Source of the DNA: Siderastrea radians
Lineage: Eukaryota > Cnidaria > Anthozoa > Scleractinia > Rhizangiidae
Assembly (NCBI GenBank): GCA_964017195.1
Contig: OZ024900.1
Location: forward strand, 28,824,441 to 28,888,440
DNA length: 64,000 nt
Reading direction: 5' to 3'
Positions within the stretch are counted from its first letter, which is position 1. Each line of letters begins with the position of its first letter. Below the pieces are notes generated by a model. The model saw only the letters and a list, made by a program, of their open reading frames with translations. It ran no database searches and was not told the origin of the DNA. The position numbers and the translations under genes were made by a program. Below are positions 33,450 to 47,200 of this stretch, piece by piece.

Positions 33450-34730
33450 TGTATGTGAATAACCCTAAACTTTAGGTTATTTTTAAAAAACAGTATATGA
33501 AATCGTAACGATACGAGTCCTAAAATGGTTAACTTTGGAAGTCCAGAAATCTTTGATCAAGTCCATTTTTAAATGATCAAGTGTTTAAAAATACCCCTCG
33601 CTTACAATTCATTCGGACCTATATATAAAAGCTTTCATAAAGTCCAAAGAGTACCTCCAGAAGTTAGAAGCAAATAATCACAGGCAGCCCAAAATTTAGA
33701 CAAAAGTTGAAAGAACTCTCTGGAAATCAACTCCAACTTCACCTGGATTGTTGTGTTAAATAAAGTTATGGCACATTGACTCTATACATAGGAACTTGCA
33801 TTTGTTTTACATTGCTTATTTTCGATTTGATGTACTGCATAAATGTAAGAACTATTGCAAAAGCATTAAATGTAAACCATATTCCGTGTCTGATGTAAAG
33901 CTGGACCGTCGCCTGTCATGCTAGTGTCGATGGACTTCAGATTGTGTACAAAGCTCTCTGGAAGCCTGCCTCATCTGTAAAAAGCAACTGATGCCTCGCA
34001 CCATAAAACTAAATGCAGCAGCGTGCCCGGGCACCATGCCGAAAAAAAAGACAACTATTGCTCTCTACACTGATTTAGATAGACGTACTGTATACTCCCT
34101 GTCACTGGCTCTGTTTATTTTGTTTAGTTAATTTGTAGGTGTTGGGTTCCTTTTTCTTTTTATCTCTAATTTATGTAATGTAAGAATGTAAGTAGTGTAA
34201 TGAGTGAATCAATTTGATTTAAAAAATGTCTGAACGGGGCTGAAGCTTTTGCTTCCCAGTTAACTGTGACTAAAATCTAAAATCTTGGATAACATTGAGA
34301 AAGCCTGAGCCCATTGACTTTGGGAAACAAAGCGTATCCTGCGAACACGCGAAAACAACTGATGCACTGAAATCAGTTGTTTCCTACTTGTCAGTAATTA
34401 AAATGCTGTAAACATTCATCTCTTCAGGATAAAAGACTAAAAATACGTAGTTACACTTAAAATGCTATTTTTTTTATTAATGGTCAATTGTTTTGTGTCC
34501 AAAACCTGTACATAGTTTATCCCTAGTCAATTACAATCTGCTACATGTAAACAGAAATACGTTCAAAAACGGTATCAAAAAAATCCAAAGATAACAACCA
34601 CATTCTCAAGCACTTTCTATGTACTCCGCTTTCTTAGACTGGGTGTCCTGTGATATAAAAGGCCCATTTATAAAGCCACGGGGCTTTTTGTTGATGAATT
34701 AGTTTAGTTGTCGGCTGCATGATGGTGTAG
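33450..34730. other. Intergenic stretch
   Basis: No gene recognised. A part near 34130-34230 (TTTATGTAATGTAAGAATG) looks like the untranslated end of a retroelement but cannot be assigned. Confidence 0.35.
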
Positions 34731-34734
34731 AAAC

Positions 34735-35206
34735 ATGAGCGACTCTGATTCCAGTAATGATATTTTTATTACCCAAAATCCTTTTCCTAGGTCTAGTCAG
34801 CCATCTTCAGTTGGGAAATTGAAAGTTTGGTGCACTTGGGACCAGAGCCTTTTGACGGCTTGGATGTCGGGGAAACAGTGTTAGAATTATTTTAAGGAAA
34901 TACAGGGAGTAAGTCAACCAACAAAACCAGTGACGTAGTAGGAAGGACAATGAAACATCATGACGTGGCACTGAGACAGTAACCTACCAAGAGATACAAG
35001 AAAGGAACAGAAAACGAATTCCGCAAAACACACGACAGACGACGGCATGGCATACTAGAGTATGGGACCAATGGGCACAGGAGCGAAATTCTCTACCGTT
35101 AGATCAAAGGGCAGTGGATGATTTTACTGTTGTGCCTGAAGTTGACATTCCTTACACGTTTTGCGATAACGAGCTTTGCTTTGTAGTGCTTTGTTATGCT
35201 ATGTAG
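34735..35206 (+). pseudogene. Relic of a Crypton/DUF3504-type recombinase N-terminus
   Basis: It starts with ATG at 34735 and a Ser/Asp-rich beginning (MSDSDSSNDIF), is broken by stops and a frame change, and then from about 34990 reads RIPQNTRQTTAWHTRVW and DQWAQERNSLP. This NT.....W...VW..W pattern is typical of the N-terminal part of cnidarian tyrosine-recombinase-like (DUF3504) proteins. The catalytic half is absent. Call made from memory of the family. Confidence 0.4.
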
Positions 35207-35621
35207 TGCTATGTTATAATGGATTTGCCGTTTCAGGCTGCTTTCGAAGGGGAAATATGGTTCCAATTTTAAAATCTGCTGGGTTTTTTTTATTGATAGA
35301 TCAGTGTAACTGAGTTTTTAGGGGAATATCTGCAGGGGAGTAACTAAAAGGGAATAACTCAGCCCCGAACTCCCTTGTCACAATAAATAGCCGCCCTCAG
35401 CTTTTTAGACACTTTGCGATTAAAGAGGTTATGCATTTTATTCCCCAAACAAAACGAAGAAAACCGAACCAAGTGAAAATAAGGGGACTGTGTGTCGAGA
35501 GCGCAGCTTTCCAACTTCAATTCGAGGAACTCTCCTCTTGTTTTCGTCGCTCCAGTAGGCGGGAAGAGGATCGAGAGACCCTTGGAGCAACGCTGGCTGC
35601 TTTCCGATAAAAATGCCTGTA

Positions 35622-35870
35622 ACTATTAGAGAGATTAAGACTTTCATTTATGGCCAAAGGCAAAACGGCGGAAGGGATAACGTGACTTTACTTGTCATTT
35701 TCTGTTTCCCGTCATCTAAGTGATGGTAAGTAGTTTCGTGTTAGCCATTAAACACGAGAATTATTCTGCACAATTCTCGTGTACTTATCATCTATTTTGA
35801 GGAGAAGGAAACGGCAATTTAACGTTTGCCATTTTCCGACACGAGTTTTAATCTCTACTGAGTCGCAAAC
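35622..35870. mobile_element. MITE-like imperfect palindrome
   Basis: AGAGATTAAGAC at the left pairs with the complement of GTTTTAATCTCT at the right. Parts of the arms match all the way in, ending in a perfect hairpin ACACGAGAATT / AATTCTCGTGT (35753-35784, 9-base loop). Confidence 0.6.
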
Positions 35871-36016
35871 CCGTGGTAATGTTAAACAGACATGTGTACA
35901 TGAAGCGGCAGCCCACCATGCACGCTCAGATCCAATAGCGCGTATACAGTAGCTATATTCTACAAGGAAATAGTCTTGTTCTCAAAAATCGATTAGTGCG
36001 TATAAATAACGAGCAT

Positions 36017-36137
36017 TTATTTCTGAGCATTGCACTTCATTTCAAAAAGTCCTTCTGCTGTCGTAAACCACTGAAGCGCAAATTTTATGCGTCCCAACAG
36101 GCGCTCGTAACCCTGCAGCATCCTTAGGTAAGTCTTC
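36017..36137 (-). CDS. Candidate last exon, helical C-terminus
   Basis: Acceptor TTTCACACGGATACAG, then one base completing a codon and 39 codons to TAA at 36017-36019. The frame is strongly protein-like (YERLLGRIKFALQWF, then AEGLFEMKCNAQK), while the other two frames are poor. Upstream exons are unknown; it lies on the same strand as the PLAT gene at 42.7-47.6 kb and could belong to it or to a separate gene. Confidence 0.4.
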
Positions 36138-36299
36138 CTGTATCCGTGTGAAAGGAATAACTTTGCAATTATTGACTTGAAATATGGAGATACGAAAGAA
36201 TGAATTAAACATTAAAAGGAGTATATAAGGTGCTTGACCTAAAAGACAACGCATGCTGAGAAAGTTTGTGGAAAATAACTCGCATTATATGAGGAAAAA

Positions 36300-38560
36300 C
36301 GAATGGATGCAGCCGAAACAGGGCCACGTTTTAATACAGCCCATCAGGGCTTTTAAGCGGGGGCCGTGAAATTTGTGCAGGTCGCTTAAAATATGAAGCA
36401 TAGGGCTTGCGACTATTTTTTTTTTAGAACTTACTGTAACAAAGCTGCAGCAGATCATTTTATTTTGCAAGTGACAGAACGGTAAGTCCCTTGAATAAGA
36501 AGTGATCAGGGCATAGAAATTAAGAGGAAGGTAAATCGGCATCAGAGTCTAGATTATAGGGATAAATATAACACTGAAAAGCTCTCCTTTTTCAGCGACA
36601 AAACGTCAGTTTATTTTACCCGTTAAAAGCTGCCTTACCCCTTTACAGTTCCATTATATTTAAAGTTACTTTTTAGTTTAAGTCAGGCAAGCTAAACAGT
36701 TCATCCGTCATCGGAGGTTTTAGGTCCTAACTAAAGTCGCTGAGCCTTGTGATTGCAGGACTTCCCCTTGGAGGCTAACCACGAGAAATGTCTGCAAAGA
36801 ACAACAACAATAACAACATAAAAAGTGAGAAAGAACTTGAATATGTTATCGTCACGAATGACAGACTACAATAGTAGATAATATAATAGAGAGTTAAGGT
36901 CACTGTTATAGGTCAGGGCAGATGAACTGAATTGAGCATGTTTGGATGGAGTGTTTTGGCAGCAAGCTTTCATGATCAGCCCTGGTGAAACATGTGCAGG
37001 AACTTTCGGTGACTTGGGGAGTTCGTTTGTAGAGGACAGGACTTGGGTGTACTTGCGACTACTCGAATACCGTAGAAGCTCTATAGGTTTTAGATCCTAA
37101 GAGAGGGAGACCGTATTAGAGAGGGGGAGCTATAAATCAAACATTTTCGACGAAATTAAAAAAAAAAACAAGTTTCCAATCTTTGCTACTTAAGCAATAA
37201 CTAACACAGAACAGGAAATTGGTTTTGCATCACCATTTTTAAATGCAATGTTGTTTATACCCTAACTCAGGGTGGAAATAAAGATTAAGTTTCAATAGAA
37301 AGTGACTGAAACACAAAGGAACATTTACATCGGCCTGATGGAAAACCAATGAGACATGCTACAGTCTTCTGGAAAGAGCATTGGCGGTCACTCAAGCAAA
37401 GCATTTCATTGTTTCCGTATGCCCAAACAATAGCTTTCCAATGCCCAATTGCCAATGCCCAAAGCAACCTTTTTTGAATTAGGTGTATATTGCAGAATTG
37501 AAAGCGAATTGATGTTAGTAGCATCTCCTGAGGATGAGAGATTTAGGACGTACTCTCTCTTTCTTAGAAATACTGGAAAGCTACCATAAATCTACCGTAA
37601 AGCTTCCATAGAGTCAGTAAGGTAAAGTTGGCACTTGCGCTGACAGCAACTAACAAGGACATGCATTGTGAGTAAGAGTAGTGCTTTGTCCACAGTCCGC
37701 TGTTGCTGAATTCGAAGTAAACAGAATGAGTGCTGAAGATGTAGTGTTGTTAAAGTTTTGATTGTGTACCTGTAGATCAGGTAACACTAAGCTACTCTAG
37801 CTCCATGTAAGAGCGTAATCAAAACATATATTATTAGCTCATTACGTCAAGGTTTGGAATTAGAATACCTCTGAAGGCATGTCTAGCTGAATAAACTTGA
37901 AAAATTACATTTACTTTTAGTGCTGTAATTATTGGAAATAAGTGCTCAGAATCAAGGAAACACCATTTCTTAAGACCTACATTTCAATCACTTTCCGAGA
38001 GGCCATGTCCCCGGACCCCTATATTGGAGCGCCTATGACAATAATTGTAATCAATCAGGTGGAATTCGAAATGGGGAGCCTCCTTTGGAAACATGGTGGG
38101 TACGCCACGGACTTATCTCTCAAAGTGGAAAACCACACACCAAAGACATGGACCTTTTTGTCGGCCTATATTATAGGTTTACTTGTGGTGTTCGAACTTT
38201 TACAGGCGCTGATGCCATCCAGAGGGCTTCGGCTTCCTGGAAATTAACTTTCAATCCAGAAAGTAATCAATAGCACAACACGAATAGAGATCTGATCTTC
38301 TTCATACACATTCTAAAAATCGCCCCCTCTCCCTCCCCCCCAAAATCTCAAAGATTCACGAGGGCTTGCTGTTCAAACTTATGACAGCACATTTGGATTG
38401 CATGAAGCCCTGAGACATGTTGAGATAATAATGCTAACACATAAGAAATTCATGACTCTGAGGTGTAACTACCCCCGTCAAATTAGAAAGCGAGTATGTG
38501 AGCGAACCGGCATTTTATAGAGACTACTGTTATGTGTTTACAAAGTTAGCATTTGATACA
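36300..38560. other. Intergenic stretch
   Basis: No recognised gene. A plus-strand frame of 101 codons at 37942-38247 has a hydrophobic segment but no domain, and a second frame over the same bases is equally long, which argues against either. Confidence 0.35.
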
Positions 38561-38599
38561 GCTGCATGCTGACGAATTTGCGCTGCGTTGATGATGCGA

Positions 38600-40740
38600 G
38601 CTTAAGTAATCTGCGCGCGATCACATGAAAACGTAGATTCTATTTCGTCACCACTGCCACAGGGATCCCATGAGATTGCATCACGCATGCGCACGTCAGT
38701 GCTTATCGCTTCGCGCCGTCGGTAAGCAGCAAAAATTTTTGCTGAATTATATTCTGAAAAATTCCTTTTGCACTTCGCTGAAACTCGCTTCAGTCACGCT
38801 ATCTGGAAGAAGAAATCATCGACTGAAGGAACATGAGCGCTGACGACAGGGAAAAAACAGATTCCAGTGCCAACTCTTCCAGGACTGAGGGGAAGAACAG
38901 CTCGGCCGACATGGCGAGCGTTTTGCAAGGCTTACAAAGCTCACTGACACAGCTTGTCGAGGTTTCGAAAGCCCAAACCGAATCTTTTAATAGCCTCAGA
39001 GAAGATATTCTCCTGCAACCCGATCCAGACGAAGAGATTGAGGAAGGCGTTTTGGATAAGACGTCCAATTCACTCAACTTAACTGCGGCCACAAATTAAA
39101 TCAGTTGCTCGACTTGAGCAACGGCCAAAGTCCGAAGCCCGCTCATTCCGCTCCGCACTCTGACTCAGAGTCAAAGAACGACCTCCTAGACAGCCTGACT
39201 CAGGCGCTATTGTCAACCAGAAAAAAGTCCCCTGATATTGAGGGGAAAATTGCCACACTTGTCGACAACATTCTGACCGGAGAACTGTCGCAAGATTCCG
39301 TGAAAGAGAGAGGCGAGACATATCCGCCACCTGCAAATTGCAAATATGTCACACCGACCCTGGTGAATGAAGAAATCTGGGATTTATCGACTAGAAAGAA
39401 CAAGTCAGTGGATCTGGCTTTTCAGCGTGTTCGGGAACCGATTATTAATGGGTTATCCTCACTCTCAATACTAGCCGACCGGTTATTCAAAAATGTTCAG
39501 AGCGCGAAAACTGTGAACGCGCGCGAAATCCTAACGCACGTGATGGATAGCATTGCCCTCTTCGGACATGCAAACTGGAAGCTTAACATGAAGCGCCGGG
39601 AGCTCATCAAGCCAGACCTTAACCCACCTTACACGAGACTGTGTAAAGAGGAAACAAAACCCTCAACAAAGCTTTTTGGCGACGATTTATCCAAACATCT
39701 CAAAGAAATGTCCGACGTAAAACGTGCCGGACAACAAATGCAGAAAGCGACCAGCGGTTCAGCCTACACTAATAAGGCCTCGAGCTCCAAGGCTCCACGG
39801 TCAAAGCCTTATGACCGACCATCAAATCGTCTGAATGCATTCAAACGCCGTCCTTTTTTAGGGCCTGGCCGAGCAACAACCCATCAGACAAAGGTGAACA
39901 GCACCTTCCCAAAGTCCCAGTAGAACAACAGGTAAGGGAAATAGACTCCACCACAAATATTAATTCATAGGGCCAGCAAAATAGTGTTGAAAATTTCAAA
40001 GCAGGGCAGGTGAAACACCATTTGCCATTGTGGGAATCATTGACTAATGACCCCATTATTTTGGATGCCATAAAGCATCAACATTTAGAGTTTGAGGCTG
40101 AGTTCCCGACGCAGATGGCCAGGCCTAACAAAATCCATTTCTCACCAGCAGAAATCACTCTCATTGATGCAGAAATTGCTAAACTTTTGAGTAAGGAAAT
40201 TCTTACATTGGTGAATATTTTCATTCGCCCTAAAACGGATGGTACTCACAGGATGATACTTTTATTGAAACCACTCAATGAAGTTGTTGATTACCATCAT
40301 TTTAAAATGGATACGTACTGAACTGCCCTCAAGCTCATCCGACCTGGATGCTTTATGGCATCGGTAGATCTCAAAGATGCCTACTATTCTATCCCCGTAG
40401 CAGAGGAGGACAGGAAATTCCTTATGTTTGAATGGAAAGGGAAATACTACCAATTCACATGCCTACCTAATGGTCTGTCATAATCCTCAAGCCGGTTTAT
40501 GCACATCTACGCTCTAATGGGCATACATGTATGGGGCACATTGATGATTCCCTTCTCATTGGTCAGTATTTTTACTCATGTCAACGACGTGTATTTGATA
40601 CTGTTTACCAAACTTGGCTTCACTGTACACCTTGTGAAGTCTGTACTCCAACCCCAACAAAAAATTGATTTTTTGGGTTTTGTGCTGGACAGTATCACCA
40701 TGATGGTAACTCTCAATGAGTCTTAAGCCATGAAGGACAA
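38600..40740 (+). mobile_element. Truncated DIRS-type retrotransposon
   Basis: ORF1 (gag-like) runs 38833-39923 with a single frameshift near 39095; it has the charged N-terminus and the later GHANWKLNMKRRELIKP region usual for cnidarian DIRS. The reverse transcriptase follows from about 40010: the entry block (PLWESLTNDPIILD), FIRPKTDGTHRMIL, YHHFKMDT, then GCFMASVDLKDAYYSIPV and FTCLPNGLS. It has an in-frame TGA at about 40319, a TAA at about 40482 and frame changes near 40500 and 40600. The catalytic YxDD place reads HIDDS in a shifted frame. The sequence stops near 40740 before RNase H, methylase and tyrosine recombinase, so the copy is dead. No terminal repeats were found. Confidence 0.85.
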
Positions 40741-42400
40741 ATCTGCTTGTGAAAATTTGCGGAAACGCGAGTCTTAATCTCTCTATTGTACTACGTTAAA
40801 AAAACTTTCTTAGCCTAAAAAAGGTAGAAATTAAATTGAGAAATCAGAATAAACGAGCCAGAAAGTCTGAGCACGTAAGCATAAAAAAGAGAGCCGTTGA
40901 TTTCTCACTCAATGAAATCGTTTCGTTGGGATTTTTGATTGATGTGCTGAGCCCTTTAGCAAGCTCATATCTCGTCTCTTCGTGTTTAATGGCTAAAAAA
41001 TAGGAAATCACGTGATATTAGTGAAACTGTCTGAACGACCCCATATTTTTTCTCCTGTAAAATGTTTGTCACATTATTTTCACAAGAAAGGAAAGTTAAA
41101 AAAAATCACCGTAGGAAAATCAAAAAATTAAAGAACAAATACAAAAAATTGGAAAATATCTGTCATTCTTTAGATGTTCTGTTGCCATGACAACGTCCTA
41201 TACCTAAGAAGTAACAACTGATAAATAAGGGTTATTATATTGGTAGTCTTACTGGCGAATCTCAGGAAAAGAGATAGCAAGACAGGAGAACTATAGTTTC
41301 TTTTATATCCCATGCCACTTCGTATAGTCACTTTTGTAAAATCTCTAGAGAGCCACCTTAAACACACGTTCTATTGCTTTTAATGGTAGGCATATTGTTT
41401 GGGTAATTCATCTGTCATTTCGTTAGCCAATAAAGCAGTTTGTTCAACAAATCGCGGCACTGAAAACGTTCTGAAGCCAGCGTTGTAAACCAATTTTCCC
41501 ACTGTTCTGTCATGACTGATGACTACTAACTGATCAATTTGTGCACAGTACGCTCTGGGTATTTTGATTTAAAGAAGCCATTTTATTACAACCAGAGTGA
41601 TTAACTGAAATACGCAGCTATAAAAGTTTACAACACTAACCTTGTCTAATCCACCTGTATTCATCAATCCATTTGTAGTACCAAAAATAAGCGACCCAGT
41701 TGCCCCAGCTTACTTCGACATGAAATGCATAAGGCGGATCCCTTTTTAGTAACTCGTAGATAAGACAATCACCTCAGTAGCGTAAACCCGATACCAAACG
41801 AGAGTGAACGAGAGCGGCTGGGAGTTGGAAACGGTTCACTGACTCTTGCTTTCGCTTGGTCTGAAACTATCATGCGCCCTAGGCGACACTCCAGTGCTTT
41901 CATCCACTTTGAACTAATGCTCAAATTGTTGTTGAGAGTTGCGGAGAGCAGGTTTCTCTCGTTTGCCTGCCCTTTAGAGGTGCATGAGTTTGGTGGCAGC
42001 AGTTGCTGCTGCTTGTCTGAGGTCTTTTCATTGAGCATTCGAAAAAGTGGTGTTCATCACTCTAAACTAGCAAACAACAGAGGAACTGAAACATACCAAG
42101 GCCTACTGGAGCACGAACAGAGTTCACACCAGTCTCATGCAAACACTTCATGCTGGTCTGAAATCCTACCGATCTGAGTTCGTACCGGTCTCATAAAATC
42201 GCTTCATACTTTTCGAACGGTGTGATGTAAACTTAGTCTTCCCGAACTGAATCATACCATTCTGAGTTCCCACCGGTCTCATGGAATCGGGGCCTTTGGA
42301 ATTCGTTCACGGGGTTAGATTGCACGACCTGCATCCATCCCATATGCAAGAGCAATAATCGAGAGGTCTAAGTACCATGGAGTTATACAGGGTGATACAT
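40740..42400. other. Intergenic stretch, repeat-like
   Basis: Contains diverged repeats near 42070-42300 (ACCGGTCTCAT words repeated three times) and one weak exon candidate, listed separately. Confidence 0.35.
41641..41772 (-). CDS. Weak candidate exon, Trp/Tyr-rich
   Basis: A 132-base open segment ending at a GTTAGT donor, with an aromatic-rich reading (WVAYFWYYKWIDEYRW). The acceptor (CTACTGAG) has a poor pyrimidine run and the phase does not join directly to the PLAT exon at 42732. Unrecognised. Confidence 0.2.
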
Positions 42401-42731
42401 GCCTTTCGCTGACTGACCTTACGTGCCTTCCCGAGCATACCGAGCCTGGAGGAGATTCTATTACGTGCAAATTCCGCACCGGCAAATTTTGCCCTACTCT
42501 CCGGTCTGGAAGGGGCTTAGCCTGATAGGCTTAACGACAGGTATTCCATGTAAATATGTGTTTTTCGAAGCAGGAAGAAACATGCACAAGACGTCTGCAC
42601 GCAAGCTATCAGAACTTGTGATGGATACTGAAGTATTCGAAACAAAACTCTAAAGCCTTGCCATTTACTTAAAAAAAATTATAAAATAAACAAATAAACA
42701 AATAAATAATATTATTTTGCTTAACTCTCAC

Positions 42732-44232
42732 CACTTCAACTTTCCACCCGGACATTAAACCATTTGTGTCACGCCAAAGTTCCACTGCATTAATGTGTCC
42801 GCCTACGTCAATAGCCCAGAACTCAAATTCATCCGCGCTACAGCAAGGAAACAAACGGTCAGATTCTATTTTAGTTCCGGTTTCTTACGATAATGTTCAG
42901 ACCTATTTATCTCAAAAGAAAGGATATGCCTACTTCAGCTTTTAGAGTCATCAAAATATCACATAAAACCTGGCAAAATAAGAAAAAACTCAAAGAAGGT
43001 AGCTTGTTTGGTGTCGTTCGCACCAAAGTAATATGGTAAGCTGTCCCTGATAAAATTCTTTTGATATCTTCCTTATAGTTTTATAGGAGCATTTTACATG
43101 TGGGTTAAAGGCACCAAGTAATGATTTTAGCACAGAATTGACCTCAACAGCAAAATCCTCGTGAAGTAGCTCCCCTTAAGTTTGAGTCCAAATTTCGCAC
43201 CGCTAAAAATTCTAGGCTTTATTTGTCATTACAACTCGCGCTTAATACACAACAATCAGGCGTTCTCGCCGTAGTAAGAGGGTCTGAGTTCTAATACACT
43301 ACATCCCTCCCCTTTTAGATAAACAGTGGCACAATGTTGAAATGGAAATGAAATGATGAATGATCCTATTTCAGCAGTGCTTTTGATTTTGCCAGTGTCT
43401 TTGGCACTGCTACTGGCACAGTGGTCCTTGAGATAGCTTGAGCTGGTCTTTCATTAATTAGATTAAAGTGGTGAGACAATTCAGATACAATGCTATTGTC
43501 TGCAGTTCAAAGCATGGTGACGAAAACCAACGGTGGAGCTTGGTTTATGGGGCATTTACCACATCCATTCGAGAGATTGATAAAAATATCAGTCTTCTTC
43601 TCCATAACTTGGACTATGGCTTCCCTTTGATGTGCATTTAACTCCCTGATAGCAAACGTTTGACAAATATAATTTAAATGCAGTCCGACGGGTGGTCAAG
43701 GGTCGTTTATCTTTAAAATCTGGTAAACGGCCTGTGACTGGTCTACAGGCGTTCGTGGGGGAGGACTGCGTGACGAGCCCAAAGAACGTCTGTGTAGGAG
43801 GCTATCACCACGAGCACTTTCTAGGCAACCGCTCTTGTATTGTTTGTTCTATTCTGTACGGAATACACTATGCCGACGAGACCCAACCTGGTCGAAACAG
43901 TTGTCCATTTTTAGCTTTCAGTTTAAACCCATCGTGTAGTTGCCAACGGTTGCTCAATAATTGAGCCTAAAAGCCTGGTACTGTCCACAAAACCTCAACT
44001 TGTGGCCACCCCTAAGCAATTTTTGTTTTTGAAACATTTGGGCAATCCTTAGCACGCGGGAAAAATTGCCCGTGTTAAGCCACCCTTGCACAGGCGACAA
44101 AACAAGCCAGAACTTTGTCGCGTAAAAAAATTCTCATTTCTTTTTCTAACATTTGTTAGCTGTTGCGTCGCTTCCCTGTGCAACGACTGCCGTGCGATAT
44201 TCACCGCGCGCTGGCGAAGCAACAACGTTTGA

Positions 44233-44263
<31 letters not shown>

Positions 44264-47200
44264 ATCGCATCGCATCGCCGCCCAAGCAAAGCATCGCTTG
44301 TGTTGCCGCTCCACAGTGACAATTACCTTCCCGCTTCAAAGTCGTCGTGGTTGGGGTTATCAAGTGTTATTGCGGAGGTAGTGGCTTTGTTCCCAATTAG
44401 CTTGATTTTTACGTGTGCGTCCGTGCCAGCACCATAGTCATCAGAGGTAGTGATTTTCACCGTGTAGTATTCTTGGTTGTCCCCTGAAAATAGTCAGTTT
44501 AACCATGTTTTTCTCTTTGTTAACACCAGTGTAAAATTCTAAATATGAGTGCTGTTCTTATATTCGTTCGAACAACTTTTATGTGTGTTTATAACCAGGG
44601 TTGAGGCAAGGAAGCAACCGTGGACGACAATCCACCAGGGACCGCTCTTCTTGACCTTTTCTCCTAATAGAAGCTTTGGGGTGGGAGGGAGGGGGTGTCG
44701 AAAACTCAGACAGCGAAAACTAAGACCTTAGATCCCGAAAACCTCAGACCCCTCGTATCACAAGAACCCACACCCCGAAAAACTCAGACCCCTCGTATCA
44801 CAAGAACTCAGACCCCCCCCCCCTCCAAAACGAATAATCAGGCCCCTCCGTATCAGGAAACTCAGACCCCAACACACTACAGCGCTAATTAAAATCGAAT
44901 TTTGCCTCAAGCGGTTCGTTGACGATTGCCATGCAGAGCGAAATCTACAGAGAGAAATTAAGCTACTCGCGGTTGGAGTAGCCTAGAACTAATGTTCAAC
45001 CAAGAACTAATGTTCATGATCAGTGCAGTGTGAACAACGACTTCTAGGCTTCCCCAAAGGAGAGTAGTTTCCCTCTGCGCAGATTTCGCCCGCCATGACA
45101 ATTCCAACAAACCCTTAACATGCCAGCTTGAGGCCATCTTCTTAAGCGCTGTAGTGTTATTTCTTAGGAGGTGCAGAACAGTAAACTGCAAGACAACTGC
45201 GACATCAAATGGTTAGGTGGTGTAAGTTCTCGTGATACAGAGGGGTCTGAGTTTTCGTGATACGAAGGGTTCTATGTTTTTCCGGGGTCTGAGCGTTTGT
45301 TCTGAGTTTCTTTTTTTTTTGTTTTGTTTTGTTGTTTTGTTGTTTTGTTGTTTTGTTTTGTTTTGGTTTTTTCTTTCCTTTTTTTTTGGGGGGGGAGGGG
45401 GTGTGGGGGGAAGGAGTTTCGTGATACGAAGGGATCTGCGTTTTTCAGGTGGTCTGAAGTTTGAGCCCAATCGACTTTAAAAATTTAGTGATATAAAGCT
45501 TTAGGAGAAGACACTACTGAATCTTGCGCCACCTTGAGGTAGTGGAAGTCGCAATGCATTGTAGCGAGTACTATTCACGATAAAAAGCACTCCAGTGATC
45601 ATGTGTCTCATTGGTGTTTTCTGTTCTACCCTTTTGCTAAAGCGGCCAAAATAGACAGTAAACAAAATAACCAAATTATGATCTTGAATACTTTAGAAAA
45701 ATTCATTGCCTGACGAGGGAATTCCACGCTAAAATTCATACGAAAATTCGATCAATCGCCTTCATCTTTTCGCGATTCGGGCGATATCGCTTTTTCAAGT
45801 GAAATTTCACGTGGAATTCACGAGTTAGACAATTAATTTTTCTTGAATCGCATAAGTAAAACAATAATAAAGGACTGTTTTTTTCTTTGTTTGTCTGCCA
45901 CTCTGTTTCTTCCGCTGGAAAAAAAATCAAAACCACCTGTCAAGACCCAGCGAATAAAAAGCACTCAGGCTAAAATTCAACACAGTCACCAACTTTATTT
46001 GTTGTACCCCGTGAGGTGACATCAACACTGTTTTGAAGATAGGAAAACTTGTATTTTTCAGGACGTTTTTCACTGTTAAATTAACACTTTTTCACGAAGA
46101 AACAGAAATACAAAATGTGGGTAAAAGAAAAGTGTGATATATTTCATTCAAAACGTCGGCTTCGCAAAAAAAAAAAAGAATGGCCCGAATGAACGTGGAA
46201 GAAAAACTACAAAACAAAAAGATTACTTTAAAGAATAACACTCATAAGTACTTTTAAAACTACTTTACAATCAGAGTAAAATCTGATAGTTTTCAGATGT
46301 TGAATTTTATGTTGTTCATTCAAAAGAAAGAACTTATAATTAACTTTAAGCTAAAACTTCAGTCAACTGTAAGTGTCATACGTGTTTGATTACAGAGTGG
46401 CCGCTTTGGGGGGGTTGACGTTTGACTTAAAGTTGATTGAAAAATATTCACGGGAGAATTACAGTAAAAACCCGCGAATAAGAATCTAAAATTTAAGAGC
46501 CCATTAGGCTAAAATTTTCATTTTAAACCCCCTTTTTATAAGAACCTTTGTGCATTAGTTCACTTAACATATCTATGATGTTAGTACGAAGTAATTCTGC
46601 CGATCCCCTTCCGTTGAGGTTTTAGCAATTTTGCATGCTTTTCTCTGACAGCAACACTTAAGTGTACATTTGCTTTCATTAACTTAATTAAAAACAAAAC
46701 AAAGAAATCTGCTCGCGACTCACGTCATGCAATATTACTTAAGGTGATTCCATCGAAAAAGAAGTTGTAATGAGAATTTGTTGAAACTTCGCACAGTTAT
46801 TAATTACACCTAGTACATCGAAAAAACAATATAAAAAGAGTGGGTCACCGTGTCTGATTTCACGCTACAGGGCTGTAGTATATAGGTACCTTGTTAGCTA
46901 TCGACAGCAATATTAAAAAGCCTTTCCTTGTACCAGAGACACCCACTACTTTAAGAAAGTTATCACTAGCAATAAAACACAAGCATTATTCTTGTATAGC
47001 AAAACAATGTTACAGTAAAAGGCCTTAAAGTTGCCTTAGAAATAAAAGTAATGGGAAATAATAAGCAAATCGAGCACATGCACGCGTCCAGTGAGATGCC
47101 TACTATCAGATTGTAATAATGAATTAATCAGAATATTTGAAAATTGAATAATGAAAAATTCTTAAAATTTGGATATATCATGCAGAGTCGTGTTTTCTTC

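Noticed and set aside
36017..36140. Plus-strand exon ending at AG/GTAAGT (36127)
   Set aside because: Its only open frame ends in TAG at the donor itself; the minus reading is better.
37942..38273. Membrane-protein-like plus-strand frame
   Set aside because: Two overlapping frames are equally open, no start or splice support, no family recognised.
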